Source: Deltaproteobacteria bacterium (GTDB lineage Bacteria; Desulfobacterota; Desulfomonilia; UBA1062). From it: a DNA stretch of 64,000 nucleotides. Positions within the stretch are counted from its first letter, which is position 1, and each line of letters starts with the position of its first letter. The stretch is taken from positions 340,302 through 404,301 of the forward strand of contig JAHDOV010000003.1 of the NCBI GenBank assembly GCA_018434685.1. The letters are read 5' to 3'. Shown in pieces: positions 8,386 through 16,689 of this stretch. The translations under genes and the position numbers were made by a program. The notes under the pieces are model-generated. The model did not search any database and was not told the DNA's origin. It saw only the letters and a program-made list of their open reading frames with translations.

Positions 8386-9642
8386 ATGAAAAAAGCTACA
8401 ACCGAAAAAAAAGGAACAGTCGATGATCTGTTCAAGGCCGCCGAAGGGGTATTCTCCCGGAGCTACGTGCAGATGATCCGGGAGAGGGGCCATGGTTTTC
8501 TCGAGGGAAGGTGCGAAGGGAGCTTCGTCTATGATGCCGAGGGAAAGAGCTACCTCGACTGCTATACGTCCGGCGGGGCCTTCAATCTCGGCAGGAGGAA
8601 TCCGGTCCTCGTCGGGCGCTTCAAGAAGGCTCTGTATGAGACGGATCAGGGGAATTTCGTCATGCTCTCCGAGGAGAAGGCACGCCTTGCGCAGAAGATA
8701 GCCGGGTTTGTCCCCGGGAACCTCGAGTGTCTGCTCTTCGGGGTTTCGCGGGGCGAGTCGATGGAGGCTGCATGCAAGCTGGTCCGGGGCTTTACCGGGA
8801 GATCAATGCTCATCACGGTGGACGGCGGCTGCTACGGTGAGACAGGGTTTGCCCTGTCGCTGTCGGAGAGGCCCGGCAAGGAGCAGTTCGGCGATCTGAT
8901 ACCGGATGTGAAGACCATACCGTTCGGCGATATCGATGCCGCCAAAAAGGCGCTCAGCTTTAGGACCGCTGCGCTCGTCATGGAGCCGATACAGGCGGAA
9001 AACCACTGCAGTGAGGCAGGTGCGGACTACTACCGTGCGGTGCGTGCCCTGTGCGACCAGTATGGGGTGAAGCTCATATTCGATGAGACCCAGAGCGGGT
9101 TCGGCAGGACGGGCAAGAAGTTCTATTTTGAGCATACAGGCGTGGAGCCGGACATCCTCATCATCGGCGAGGCCATCACCAGCGGCCTGTTCCCCATGAC
9201 CGCCATGGTGTTCACCCCCGAGCTCAAGGCGTTCTTCGACGAGCATCCGCTCATCCACCTGTGCACCTTCGGGGGGCATGATCTCGGGTGCCGGGTCGCC
9301 ATGGCGGCCATCGACGAGTATGAACTGAAGATGCCCTGGGACAACGCCCGGGATCTCGGAGAGAACCTGCTCGAGGATCTCAGGAAGATCGCGGCCGGGC
9401 ACAAGGAGATCATCGTGTCCGTAAGCGGCAAGGGTCTGCTCATCTCGCTCAAATTCGCGAACGAGAACGCGGCCGGTGCGTTCTGCCGGAAGGCATCGGA
9501 AAGCGGCCTCCTCGTGAACACCGGCAGGGTGGATGCATCGACGGTCCTCATCAGGCCGAGCCTGCTCATAACCGCTGAAGATGCCCGGCAGATTGCGGGT
9601 GCAGTGGCAGAAACGCTCGAGAATCTCAAAAAAACGGCATAA
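8386..9642 (+). CDS. Class III aminotransferase paralogue lacking the PLP lysine (probable pseudoenzyme)
   Basis: 418-residue protein, clearly of the class III aminotransferase fold and a diverged neighbour-paralogue of the preceding enzyme (matching landmarks such as FDETQSGFGRTGKKF). The position of the catalytic lysine is Glu: PDILIIGEAITSG, Glu262, codon GAG at 9169-9171. The phosphate-binding region reads GVSRGESMEAACK instead of a SGAEA-type loop, and the usual YHG/FHG is CYGETG. The frame is intact and well conserved elsewhere, so it looks selected rather than decaying. It starts 13 bases after the previous stop with an AAGGAGG site. Likely roles are a non-catalytic partner subunit or a binding protein. 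Confidence 0.9.
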   Translation: MKKATTEKKGTVDDLFKAAEGVFSRSYVQMIRERGHGFLEGRCEGSFVYDAEGKSYLDCYTSGGAFNLGRRNPVLVGRFKKALYETDQGNFVMLSEEKARLAQKIAGFVPGNLECLLFGVSRGESMEAACKLVRGFTGRSMLITVDGGCYGETGFALSLSERPGKEQFGDLIPDVKTIPFGDIDAAKKALSFRTAALVMEPIQAENHCSEAGADYYRAVRALCDQYGVKLIFDETQSGFGRTGKKFYFEHTGVEPDILIIGEAITSGLFPMTAMVFTPELKAFFDEHPLIHLCTFGGHDLGCRVAMAAIDEYELKMPWDNARDLGENLLEDLRKIAAGHKEIIVSVSGKGLLISLKFANENAAGAFCRKASESGLLVNTGRVDASTVLIRPSLLITAEDARQIAGAVAETLENLKKTA

Positions 9643-9651
9643 GCTCCCCTG

Positions 9652-9685
9652 CCAGGGCCGGGGGACTGCAGCCCTCCGGCCCTGG
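9652..9685 (+). terminator. Strong stem-loop after the aminotransferase pair
   Basis: Perfect 10-bp arms CCAGGGCCGG (9652-9661) and CCGGCCCTGG (9676-9685) with an inner GGG/CCC pair. It begins 10 bases after the aminotransferase stop. No U-tract follows, so it may be a transcript-stabilising hairpin or a factor-assisted terminator. It separates the enzyme genes from the regulator. Confidence 0.55.
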
Positions 9686-9812
9686 TGCGGCCTCAGTGCA
9701 GGAGCAGGAACGTACTGATCGGCTCATGCCGCACCCACACAGGGATGGCTTGATTGTCGATGGTTATTGTGCAATAGAGCAGGACAGCTTCGCAGGGGTA
9801 AGGGTCCGGGAC

Positions 9813-10406
9813 ATGGCGCGCAAACGGGTACAGGAAGAACGCAAGCAGCAGATTCTGGAGGCGCTCAACACGTGTCTCCAGGAAAAATCCTTCCAGCAGA
9901 CATCCATCAAGGATATCGCCCGGGTTGCCGGCGTGAACCATGGGGTGCTCCACTACTATTTCACCGGCAAGGAGGACATCCTCCTCCAGTATATCGACTA
10001 CGTTATTGAGTACTATCAGACCCAGATGCGGGAATGGCTCGGCACGAAGGACTTGAGCCTGTACGGGAAGAAGGAATTCATCGAGGAGATCTTCGGTTTC
10101 ATCAACAACCGGATAACCCTGAACCTGAACCTTTCCAGGATATTCGTGGAGATCTGGGAGATCTCACTGTACAACGCTGCGGTCAGGGACAAGCTGCGCC
10201 ATGCATACCGCCACTGGATGACGGAGCTGACCTCCATGGTCTCCCGGTTTATCGATGACGACGATGCCTTTGCCTCCAATGTCAGCATCTCCATGATCGC
10301 CTTCTGGGAGGGCATGGCCCTGTTCTCCACGATCTTCGAACCGGGGTCTCTCGATACCGTCGAGGTGCTCCGCAGGTTTCAGGAGCGGATCCTCGAGATC
10401 CTCTAG
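9813..10406 (+). CDS. TetR/AcrR-family transcriptional regulator
   Basis: 197-residue TetR-type repressor. The N-terminal helix-turn-helix is evident in ILEALNTCLQEKSFQQTSIK followed by DIARVAGVNHGVLHYYFTGKEDIL (residues about 13-57). The rest is an all-helical ligand/dimer domain. The Met at 9813 (MARKRVQEE) is chosen because the DNA-binding domain begins right after it. Upstream in-frame sequence lacks family similarity. It lies 170 bp behind the two aminotransferases on the same strand and is the likely local regulator. The palindrome at 4045-4060 is a candidate operator. Confidence 0.85.
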   Translation: MARKRVQEERKQQILEALNTCLQEKSFQQTSIKDIARVAGVNHGVLHYYFTGKEDILLQYIDYVIEYYQTQMREWLGTKDLSLYGKKEFIEEIFGFINNRITLNLNLSRIFVEIWEISLYNAAVRDKLRHAYRHWMTELTSMVSRFIDDDDAFASNVSISMIAFWEGMALFSTIFEPGSLDTVEVLRRFQERILEIL

Positions 10407-10418
10407 CGAGACGCTCCG

Positions 10419-10438
10419 AGCCTGATCTTTATCGGGCT
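10419..10438. terminator. Hairpin between convergent TetR and ahbC genes
   Basis: AGCCTGAT, CTTT loop, ATCGGGCT: an 8-bp stem with one G-T pair, centred in the 54-bp gap between two convergent genes. It has no long T-run. A bidirectional terminator is inferred from position. Confidence 0.4.
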
Positions 10439-10460
10439 GTCCGGTTCGCAAGGCGGGTCT

Positions 10461-11633
10461 TCAGGAGATCTCCTCGTCGCTCAGGTAGCAGGCAGGGTCT
10501 TCTCCCCACGGATCGTCGGTGGCAGCCTCGGCGCGTGCCCTGAAATTGCCGGCGCAGACATCGAGCCATGTGCAGGAACGGCATCTCCCCTTGACGTGGT
10601 CCTTCTTGGTCTTGAGCTTCTGAAGGAACTCGTTGTCCGGGTCGTCCCAGATATCGGAAAAGTGCCTCGTGGTGACATTGCCCAGCACGTGGTGACGCCA
10701 GAACTGGTCCGGGTGCACATCGCCGTCCCAGTTTATGCAGCCGATCCCCAGACCGGTCGAATTGCCGCCGTTCATCTTCAGGAGCTCGAGGACATCGTCA
10801 GCCCGGGCATCTCCCTGCTCCTTCATGCGCAGGTAAACATAGGGTCCGTCCGCATGGTTGTCCACGGTGAGCACCTCCACGCCCAGGCCCTCGTCGATCA
10901 TGGCCTTTGTCCTGTCCATGATGAGGTCGAGGGTGTCCCTGGTCTGTTCGTGCGTCAGGTCCTCTTCCATGAGTTCCTTTGCCCTGCCCGTATAGACCAG
11001 GTGGTAGAAGCAGATCCTGGGCACCCCCTCTGCCCTCATGAGGTCGAATATCTTGGGGATCTCGGCGACATTGCCCCGGTGCATGGTGAATCTGAGGCCC
11101 ACCTTGATACCCTGGTGCATGGCGTTGTAGATCCCCTTCATGGCCTGGGCGAATGCCCCGTCCATGCCGCGGAATTTGTCGTTGACCTCCTGAAGCCCGT
11201 CCAGGCTCACCCCGACATAGGAGAGTCCGAGGTCGCGGAGTTCCATGGCGACATCGCGGGTGATCAGCGTCCCGTTGGTGGAGATCACGGCCCTGATCTC
11301 GCTCCTGACCGCTTGATTGATGAGCTTCGGAAGGTCCTTGCGCATGAGCGGTTCCCCGCCGGAAAACAGGATCACCGGGCAGCCGTAGTCCTTGAGGTTT
11401 TCTATGAGCTCGAGACCCTGCCGGGTGTCGAGCTCTGTCGATGCCTTCCCGGCAGATGCATAGCAGTGTACGCACCTGAGGTTGCATGCGCTCGTGACGT
11501 TCCAGACAACCACCGGCTTCTTGTCTCGAGAGAACTGGAGGAGGTGTGAGGGCAGCTCTTTTGAGGCCCTGCCGTAGCGCAGGGGGTCGGATGCCTCCAC
11601 CGTGCCGCAGTATAATTTCGATATCCCGATCAA
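10461..11633 (-). CDS. ahbC: Radical SAM haem-biosynthesis enzyme AhbC (12,18-didecarboxysiroheme deacetylase)
   Basis: 390-residue radical SAM/SPASM protein of the AhbC/NirJ family. The N-terminus MIGISKLYCGTVEASDPLRY is typical of AhbC. The SAM cluster is in TSACNLRCVHCYA (CxxxCxxC, near residue 51) and SAM-binding SGGEP follows. The C-terminal auxiliary-cluster cysteines appear in GCINWDGD and CRSCTWLDVCAGNFR with a final CYLSDEE. In the alternative haem route AhbC removes acetate side chains from didecarboxysiroheme to give Fe-coproporphyrin III. Context supports this over NirJ: it is translationally coupled (4-base overlap) to cobA-hemD in a tetrapyrrole operon and no nir genes are present. 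ahbA, ahbB and ahbD are not in the window. Confidence 0.87.
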   Translation of the reverse strand: MIGISKLYCGTVEASDPLRYGRASKELPSHLLQFSRDKKPVVVWNVTSACNLRCVHCYASAGKASTELDTRQGLELIENLKDYGCPVILFSGGEPLMRKDLPKLINQAVRSEIRAVISTNGTLITRDVAMELRDLGLSYVGVSLDGLQEVNDKFRGMDGAFAQAMKGIYNAMHQGIKVGLRFTMHRGNVAEIPKIFDLMRAEGVPRICFYHLVYTGRAKELMEEDLTHEQTRDTLDLIMDRTKAMIDEGLGVEVLTVDNHADGPYVYLRMKEQGDARADDVLELLKMNGGNSTGLGIGCINWDGDVHPDQFWRHHVLGNVTTRHFSDIWDDPDNEFLQKLKTKKDHVKGRCRSCTWLDVCAGNFRARAEAATDDPWGEDPACYLSDEEIS

Positions 11634-13111
11634 ACTACTTCTCCTTTCAAGGCGCGTATAATCCCTTCATCCGTGTACTCCTGTGCCACGAGGTGCGGGA
11701 GGAGACCGCGGCTCTCCATGGCCTGTGCCGTGACCGGACCGATGGCAATGAGCTGCTTTCCGGCCAGCACGGACAGGTCCCCATCGAGCAGCCTGACTGC
11801 ATTGCCGAAGCCCGAGGGGCTCGTGAAGACAACGCTGCAGGCATCACCGAGGGCCTGGGAAAAGTCTGCAGGTGTTGCCTCTCGTGGCAGGATGGTCTCG
11901 TACACGAAGATCTCGTCCACTGCTGCGCCCCGCTCGAGCAGGGCGTCCCTGAGGTAGGACCGTGCCCCCTTTGCCCGGGGCAGGCACACCCTCCTGCCGG
12001 CAAGGTCCCGGTCGCTCAGCAGTTCCATGATGCCTTCGGCCCGGAATTCCTCTGCCACGGCATCGGCAATGAGGCCATAACCCAGGAGGGCATCGCGCGT
12101 CTTGGGGCCGATACACACGAGTTGCTTGCCGGAAAGTGCCCGGGCATCCATGCCGGAGGAGAACATCCTGTCGAGAAAGAGCGGCACCGCGTTCTGGGAG
12201 GTGAAGATGAACAGGTCGTAGGAGGCCAGGTCCGGGAGCGCGAATTCCAGGGGGGCGATCTCCACCAGCGGGTAGACGATGCAGCGTGCTCCCTGGGAGG
12301 CAAAGAGCGATGCTGTCTTCATCGCCAGGTGGGCCGGCCTCGTAATGAGGACACTCTTGCCGGAAAGGGGCAGTGCCTCCCTCGTGTAGAGCGTGCTGCT
12401 CAGGGTCGCCACCTTGCCCACCACCATGATGCATGGTGATGAGATCTTATGCTCAATGGCATCGTCCCCGACCCGCTCGAGCACGGAGACCACGTGGCGC
12501 TGGCTAAAGGTGGTGGCATCCTTTACCAGTGCACAGGCTGTATCGCCCGGCATGCCCTCTGCCATGAGTTTTTCCGCTATGGAGGCGATCCTCCTGGCAC
12601 CCATGAGGAAGACGATGGTGCCGGAGTCGGCAGCGAGGTTGGCCCAGTCGAGGAAGCCCGACTCCTTTGCGGGGTCCTCGTGGGCGGTGACGAATTTCAC
12701 GGATGCGGCATATCCCCGGTGCGTGGGAGGGATGCCCGCACTTATGGGACCGGCGACGGCAGAGCTGATGCCGGGTATGATCTCGAAGGGGATCTGATGT
12801 TCATGGAGGTAGAGGGCCTCTTCACCGCCTCTGCCGAATATGCACGGGTCTCCTCCCTTGAGTCGGGCGACGGTGTGGCCTTCTTGAGCGAGGCTCACGA
12901 GCAGCTCGTTTATCTCCGGCTGCTTCATGTATTTCCTCCCGCCCCTCTTGCCCACGTAGATCTTTGTCGCACCGGGGCGTGCCGTAAGGAGGATCTCCGT
13001 GGGGATGAGATCGTCATAGACTACGACATCACACGCTGCAATGAGGCGGCTCGCCTTGAGCGTGATCAGTTCGGGGTCTCCGGGGCCTGCCCCGATGAGG
13101 TAGACCTTCAT
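11630..13111 (-). CDS. cobA-hemD: Fused uroporphyrinogen-III C-methyltransferase / uroporphyrinogen-III synthase
   Basis: 493-residue fusion. Residues about 1-245 are the SAM-dependent methyltransferase that makes precorrin-2 (VYLIGAGPGDPELITLKA at the start, VVYDDLIPTEIL, then the GGDPCIFGRGGEE loop). Residues about 250-493 form uroporphyrinogen-III synthase (SVLITRPAHLAMKTASLF ... FTSQNAVPLFL ... VVFTSPSGFGNAV ... AIGPVTAQAME). It therefore closes hydroxymethylbilane to uroporphyrinogen III and methylates it toward siroheme. This fusion is common in Desulfobacterota and Clostridia. The ATG overlaps the hemC stop by four bases and the stop overlaps the ahbC start, giving tight coupling. Confidence 0.95.
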   Translation of the reverse strand: MKVYLIGAGPGDPELITLKASRLIAACDVVVYDDLIPTEILLTARPGATKIYVGKRGGRKYMKQPEINELLVSLAQEGHTVARLKGGDPCIFGRGGEEALYLHEHQIPFEIIPGISSAVAGPISAGIPPTHRGYAASVKFVTAHEDPAKESGFLDWANLAADSGTIVFLMGARRIASIAEKLMAEGMPGDTACALVKDATTFSQRHVVSVLERVGDDAIEHKISSPCIMVVGKVATLSSTLYTREALPLSGKSVLITRPAHLAMKTASLFASQGARCIVYPLVEIAPLEFALPDLASYDLFIFTSQNAVPLFLDRMFSSGMDARALSGKQLVCIGPKTRDALLGYGLIADAVAEEFRAEGIMELLSDRDLAGRRVCLPRAKGARSYLRDALLERGAAVDEIFVYETILPREATPADFSQALGDACSVVFTSPSGFGNAVRLLDGDLSVLAGKQLIAIGPVTAQAMESRGLLPHLVAQEYTDEGIIRALKGEVV

Positions 13112-13998
13112 GGTGCCGTCTCCGGGTGGACGCGCTCCATCAGGGCGCGGGCGAGCCGGTCGCCCACCGACGGGGAGGTACCCTTCATGCTCATCCTTTC
13201 CATCCTCGTTTCATCCATTGTACCCAGCATACCGAGTATTAATATACCATCTTCTCCCACGGTTGCATATGCCCCTGCAGGCAGGTTGCAGTCCTGGCCC
13301 AGGGCTGCGAGAAATGTCCGCTCAGCCTCTGCGCAGATGCGGGTCTCGCCGTGGTCGAGGACCCTGAGAAGGGCATTGACCGCGTCGTTGTCGATCCTGC
13401 TCTGAACCGCTATGATGCCCTGGCCGGGTGAAGGGATCACTGAGGAGATATCCACCGGAATGCCCGGCGGCATGTCGAGCCGGATCACCCCGGCTGCTGC
13501 AAGGAGAACCGCATCCACCGTGTCTCCCACTTTTTTCAGCCGGGTGGGGACGTTTCCCCTGATCTCCATGATCTTCAGGTCCGGCCTCAGGAACCGCACC
13601 TGGCACCTGCGCCGCATGCTCGAAGTTCCGAGCGATGACCCCTCGGGCAGGGTATCGAGGGTGTGATTCCCTTGGGAAAAGATCATGTCCTGCGGGTTCT
13701 CCCTCTTGAGGTATGCGCCGATGGTGAGACCTTCTGGCAACACGGCCTGCATGTCCTTGAGGCTGTGCACCGCAAGGTCGATGGTGCCGGAGAGGAGCTC
13801 GCGTTCGATATCCTTGACGAAGACCCCCTTGCCGCCGATGGCGTCGAGAGGGGCATCGGAGAGGATGTCCCCCTGCGTCCTCACGACGCATATCTCCGGG
13901 AGGATATCCGGATGCACCCGCCTCAGGGCAGCACACACCATTTCCGTCTGCACCAGGGCGAGCCTGCTACCTCTTGTGCCGATCCTGATAGTCTTCAT
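13108..13998 (-). CDS. hemC: Hydroxymethylbilane synthase (porphobilinogen deaminase)
   Basis: 296-residue HemC, which joins four porphobilinogens into hydroxymethylbilane. The start MKTIRIGTRGSRLALVQTE is diagnostic. A Met ten codons upstream is in frame but lies outside the family homology. Visible landmarks are VHSLKDMQ (substrate-binding Lys-Asp), GTSSMRRRCQ and the dipyrromethane-cofactor region GQDCNLPAGAYA with its Cys. The gene overlaps hemA by 32 bases at its 5' end and cobA-hemD by four at its 3' end. Confidence 0.95.
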   Translation of the reverse strand: MKTIRIGTRGSRLALVQTEMVCAALRRVHPDILPEICVVRTQGDILSDAPLDAIGGKGVFVKDIERELLSGTIDLAVHSLKDMQAVLPEGLTIGAYLKRENPQDMIFSQGNHTLDTLPEGSSLGTSSMRRRCQVRFLRPDLKIMEIRGNVPTRLKKVGDTVDAVLLAAAGVIRLDMPPGIPVDISSVIPSPGQGIIAVQSRIDNDAVNALLRVLDHGETRICAEAERTFLAALGQDCNLPAGAYATVGEDGILILGMLGTMDETRMERMSMKGTSPSVGDRLARALMERVHPETAP

Positions 13999-15202
13999 CG
14001 AGTTGGAATATCCTCCGCGTATTTTCAATGTGATCGATCCCGGGGTGGGCCTTCAGGAAGCTCACCGGCCTGTGGATAAACCGCTTCAGCGACGTTCGCA
14101 ATACCTTTTCTACAACGGCCCTTTCCTGTTCATCAAGTGTTAATTCCTCGAGCTGCTCCTCCAGATATCCCTCCAGCATGGTGAAGAGGTCCCTGATGGT
14201 GGATTGGGCATCCAGTGCGCCGATCCACTGCTCGAAACGGTCTACCTCGTAATCGATGATATCGAGGGCCTTGCGGGCCTGTTCCTCCCGGTGGGAGAAG
14301 TTCCGGTCCACGATTGTGGTGAGCGAATCTATGTCGTAGAGGTAGCAGTTGTAGCACCTGCCCACATCAGGGGCCACGTCCCTGGGCACCGCGATGTCGA
14401 TGATGAACAGGGGGCTGTTGCGCCTGCGTTTCATGACGGACTCGATCATGTCCCGGGTGATGATGGGCTGTGGAGAGCCGGTAGAAGAGATGACGATATC
14501 ACTCTGGGCAAGCTCATCGTTGAGGCACTCGAAGGGTTTGGCTGTGCCTCCCAGCTCCTCTGCCAGATCGCAGGCAACCCGGTGGGTGCGGTTGATGATA
14601 TTCAACCTTTTTACGCCGCGGGTTTTCAGCCTCTTGGCAGCGATGCTTGCCATGTCCCCGGCCCCGATGATGAGGGCCGTGCTGGAATTCATATCCCCGA
14701 AGATACGGCTGGCGAGCTCCACGGCCTCGGAGGCAACGGACACGGGATATCTGCCGATATCCGTCTCGGTGCGGATGCGTTTTGCTACCCTGAATGACCG
14801 GTGCAGGGCCTTGTTGAGGAGGGTTCCCGGTGTATTGAGTGCAAGACAATCCCGGTAGGCCTCCTTCACCTGGCCGAGGATCTGCGGTTCGCCGATCACG
14901 AGGGAATCGAGCCCCGAGGCCACCATGAAGAGGTGCCGGACAGCGTCTCTGCCGGTGAGATGCTCCGAGACCTCCCGGAGGGTATCTCCTGCAATCCCGG
15001 ACAGAGACGAGAGATGCGCATACACAGCCGAGGCATCCAGCTCTCTCCAGTAGATCTCTGTGCGGTTGCAGGTGCTGAGGGTATATGCCTCGGAATCCTT
15101 GTGCAGAAGCGGCAGGATATCGCCTGGAGCTATGCGGATCTGCTCCCTGAGTTCCACCGGGGCGTGCTTGTGGTTTATGCTGATGCAGCCGACGAGGTTC
15201 AT
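13967..15202 (-). CDS. hemA: Glutamyl-tRNA reductase
   Basis: 411-residue HemA, the first committed enzyme of the C5 pathway (glutamyl-tRNA to glutamate-1-semialdehyde). The N-terminus is MNLVGCISINHKHAPVELRE; the catalytic Cys is in the motif TLSTCNRTEIY (near residue 50). Other landmarks are GLDSLVIGEPQILGQVK, the NADPH fold VIGAGDM-like IIGAGDMASIAAKRL, and IDIAVPRDVAPDV. The ATG overlaps the stop of the upstream CcsA/HemX-like gene (ATGA), which fixes the start well inside the longest frame. The next pathway enzymes, HemL and HemB, are not in the window. Confidence 0.96.
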   Translation of the reverse strand: MNLVGCISINHKHAPVELREQIRIAPGDILPLLHKDSEAYTLSTCNRTEIYWRELDASAVYAHLSSLSGIAGDTLREVSEHLTGRDAVRHLFMVASGLDSLVIGEPQILGQVKEAYRDCLALNTPGTLLNKALHRSFRVAKRIRTETDIGRYPVSVASEAVELASRIFGDMNSSTALIIGAGDMASIAAKRLKTRGVKRLNIINRTHRVACDLAEELGGTAKPFECLNDELAQSDIVISSTGSPQPIITRDMIESVMKRRRNSPLFIIDIAVPRDVAPDVGRCYNCYLYDIDSLTTIVDRNFSHREEQARKALDIIDYEVDRFEQWIGALDAQSTIRDLFTMLEGYLEEQLEELTLDEQERAVVEKVLRTSLKRFIHRPVSFLKAHPGIDHIENTRRIFQLDEDYQDRHKR

Positions 15203-16014
15203 AGGATAAGTCCTATTCCGTGGGCGTGGGGGAAGACGATGTTGATCCCGATGAACCCGATGATCATCACGAAAAACCCGATCACGGTGATGATGGCGGT
15301 GCGGCTCCCTTTCCAGCCGATGGCGAATCTCTGGTGGAGGGTGAATGCAAAGACGAACCACATGATGGCCCCGGCCGAGACCTTCGGTGCGATGCTCACG
15401 AACGAAAGGTCAAGGCTCGATGCCCACAGGCCGCCCAAGATCATGCCGACGGTAATGGAAACGAAACCGGCGCACAGGCATGCATAGAGGATCCTGTCGA
15501 GGATGGCCAGGGGCGGCAGGGAGGACGCGGCGGTGTGGATGGTGCCCTTCCTGATGATCCGCTCGTGGATGAGATAGATCACCGAGGTGATGAACGCCAC
15601 GACGAACAGGGCCTCTCCGCTGATCACGCTCAGGGTGTGGAGCGGATACCAGTAGCGGGACGATTCGATGAAGAGGCCGGGCTCATAGGTGAGCGACGGC
15701 GCGACGAGTCCGAGGCTAAAGGTGGCAACCGGCAGAAAGAAGGCAGCCATCACGGTCGTGGCTCTCCTCCATATGAGGGGGGTGAACACGACCGAGGCGA
15801 GGAAGATCATCATATTCAGTGCCTGCGGCGGCGATACTACGGGGAGGTGATACATCCTCATGCCCAGGGAGACGATAAAGCACAGGTGCACGATCACGCA
15901 GAGGATGAACAGCCCGCGCGCCACCCCCAGCAGTGTTTTGTTCGTGGTGAACAGGTAGAGGATGAACCCGATGCTTGCCAGGAAATAGAGGCTGAGGACC
16001 GCTAATACTGCCAT
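15199..16014 (-). CDS. CcsA/HemX-family integral membrane protein
   Basis: 271-residue protein with about eight hydrophobic spans, related to the cytochrome c assembly protein family (CcsA/CcmC/HemX). The final conserved region reads GGLWASSLDLSFVSIAPK then SAGAIMWFVFAFTLHQRF. The Trp-rich haem-handling motif of true CcsA (WGxxWxWD) is not present, so it resembles HemX, a membrane protein encoded beside hemA in other bacteria and reported to influence HemA levels. The start at 16014 lies inside the end of sirC, and the stop overlaps hemA. Function here is inferred from neighbours. Confidence 0.8.
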   Translation of the reverse strand: MAVLAVLSLYFLASIGFILYLFTTNKTLLGVARGLFILCVIVHLCFIVSLGMRMYHLPVVSPPQALNMMIFLASVVFTPLIWRRATTVMAAFFLPVATFSLGLVAPSLTYEPGLFIESSRYWYPLHTLSVISGEALFVVAFITSVIYLIHERIIRKGTIHTAASSLPPLAILDRILYACLCAGFVSITVGMILGGLWASSLDLSFVSIAPKVSAGAIMWFVFAFTLHQRFAIGWKGSRTAIITVIGFFVMIIGFIGINIVFPHAHGIGLIL

Positions 16015-16673
16015 GGGACGATTCCCTCCAGATCGATATGTTCTCCGAGGGCCTCCAGGAGGATATGTTCCGCCAGCTCCCGGTCCTGTGCCCGGATGGC
16101 ATCGATCAGTTCGGAGTTCACCAGCACATCGAAGACCCGTTTGTGGTCTTCGTGCCCCCCTTCCTGGGCGAGCACCAGGGGGCGGATCTTTCCCATGATG
16201 AGTGCCAGGGTCGCATACTCGTCTCCGATGAGAGATCCGATGACCATGCGCATTTTCCGGGAAAGGGCAGGCGAGACACCGCCGGTGGAGATGGCGATCT
16301 TGATGGGGCCCTTTTCCACCACCGAGGGGACGATGAAGCTGCACAGCTGCGGGATGTCCACCACGTTGCAGAATATGCCCAGGGAACGTGCATCCGAACT
16401 CACCAAGGCATTCGTTGCCATATCGTCGGTGGCGGCAATGACGAGCATGGCGCCTTCGAGATCTCCCTGCGTATAATCCCGCCGGACGATCTCGATACCG
16501 GTCAATGTCTCGATCTCTTCATTGACGTCAGGGGCAATGACCCGTACCTGCGCGCCTGCGGCGAGCAGGGGATCGATCTTCCTGCAGGCCACGAGGCCTC
16601 CGCCGACCACGACGATGACGCTGCCCCTGAGGTCGACAAAAAGAGGATAGTAGAAATTTTCTCGATATTCCAT
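16002..16673 (-). CDS. sirC: Precorrin-2 dehydrogenase (siroheme synthase N-terminal type)
   Basis: 223-residue SirC/CysG-N protein that oxidises precorrin-2 to sirohydrochlorin with NAD. Evident are the N-terminal FYYPLFVDLRGSVIVVVGGG nucleotide-binding turn, VACRKIDPLLAAGAQVRVIAP, and the central FCNVVDIPQLCSFIVPS followed by ISTGGVSPALSRKMR. No methyltransferase domain is attached; that step is supplied by cobA-hemD. The start at 16673 is chosen for the family N-terminus, although an in-frame Met at 16703 overlaps the upstream hydrolase stop and is possible. It leads directly into hemX/hemA (13-bp overlap). Confidence 0.92.
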   Translation of the reverse strand: MEYRENFYYPLFVDLRGSVIVVVGGGLVACRKIDPLLAAGAQVRVIAPDVNEEIETLTGIEIVRRDYTQGDLEGAMLVIAATDDMATNALVSSDARSLGIFCNVVDIPQLCSFIVPSVVEKGPIKIAISTGGVSPALSRKMRMVIGSLIGDEYATLALIMGKIRPLVLAQEGGHEDHKRVFDVLVNSELIDAIRAQDRELAEHILLEALGEHIDLEGIVPWQY

Positions 16674-16689
16674 ACGATCGCTCGCGTGA

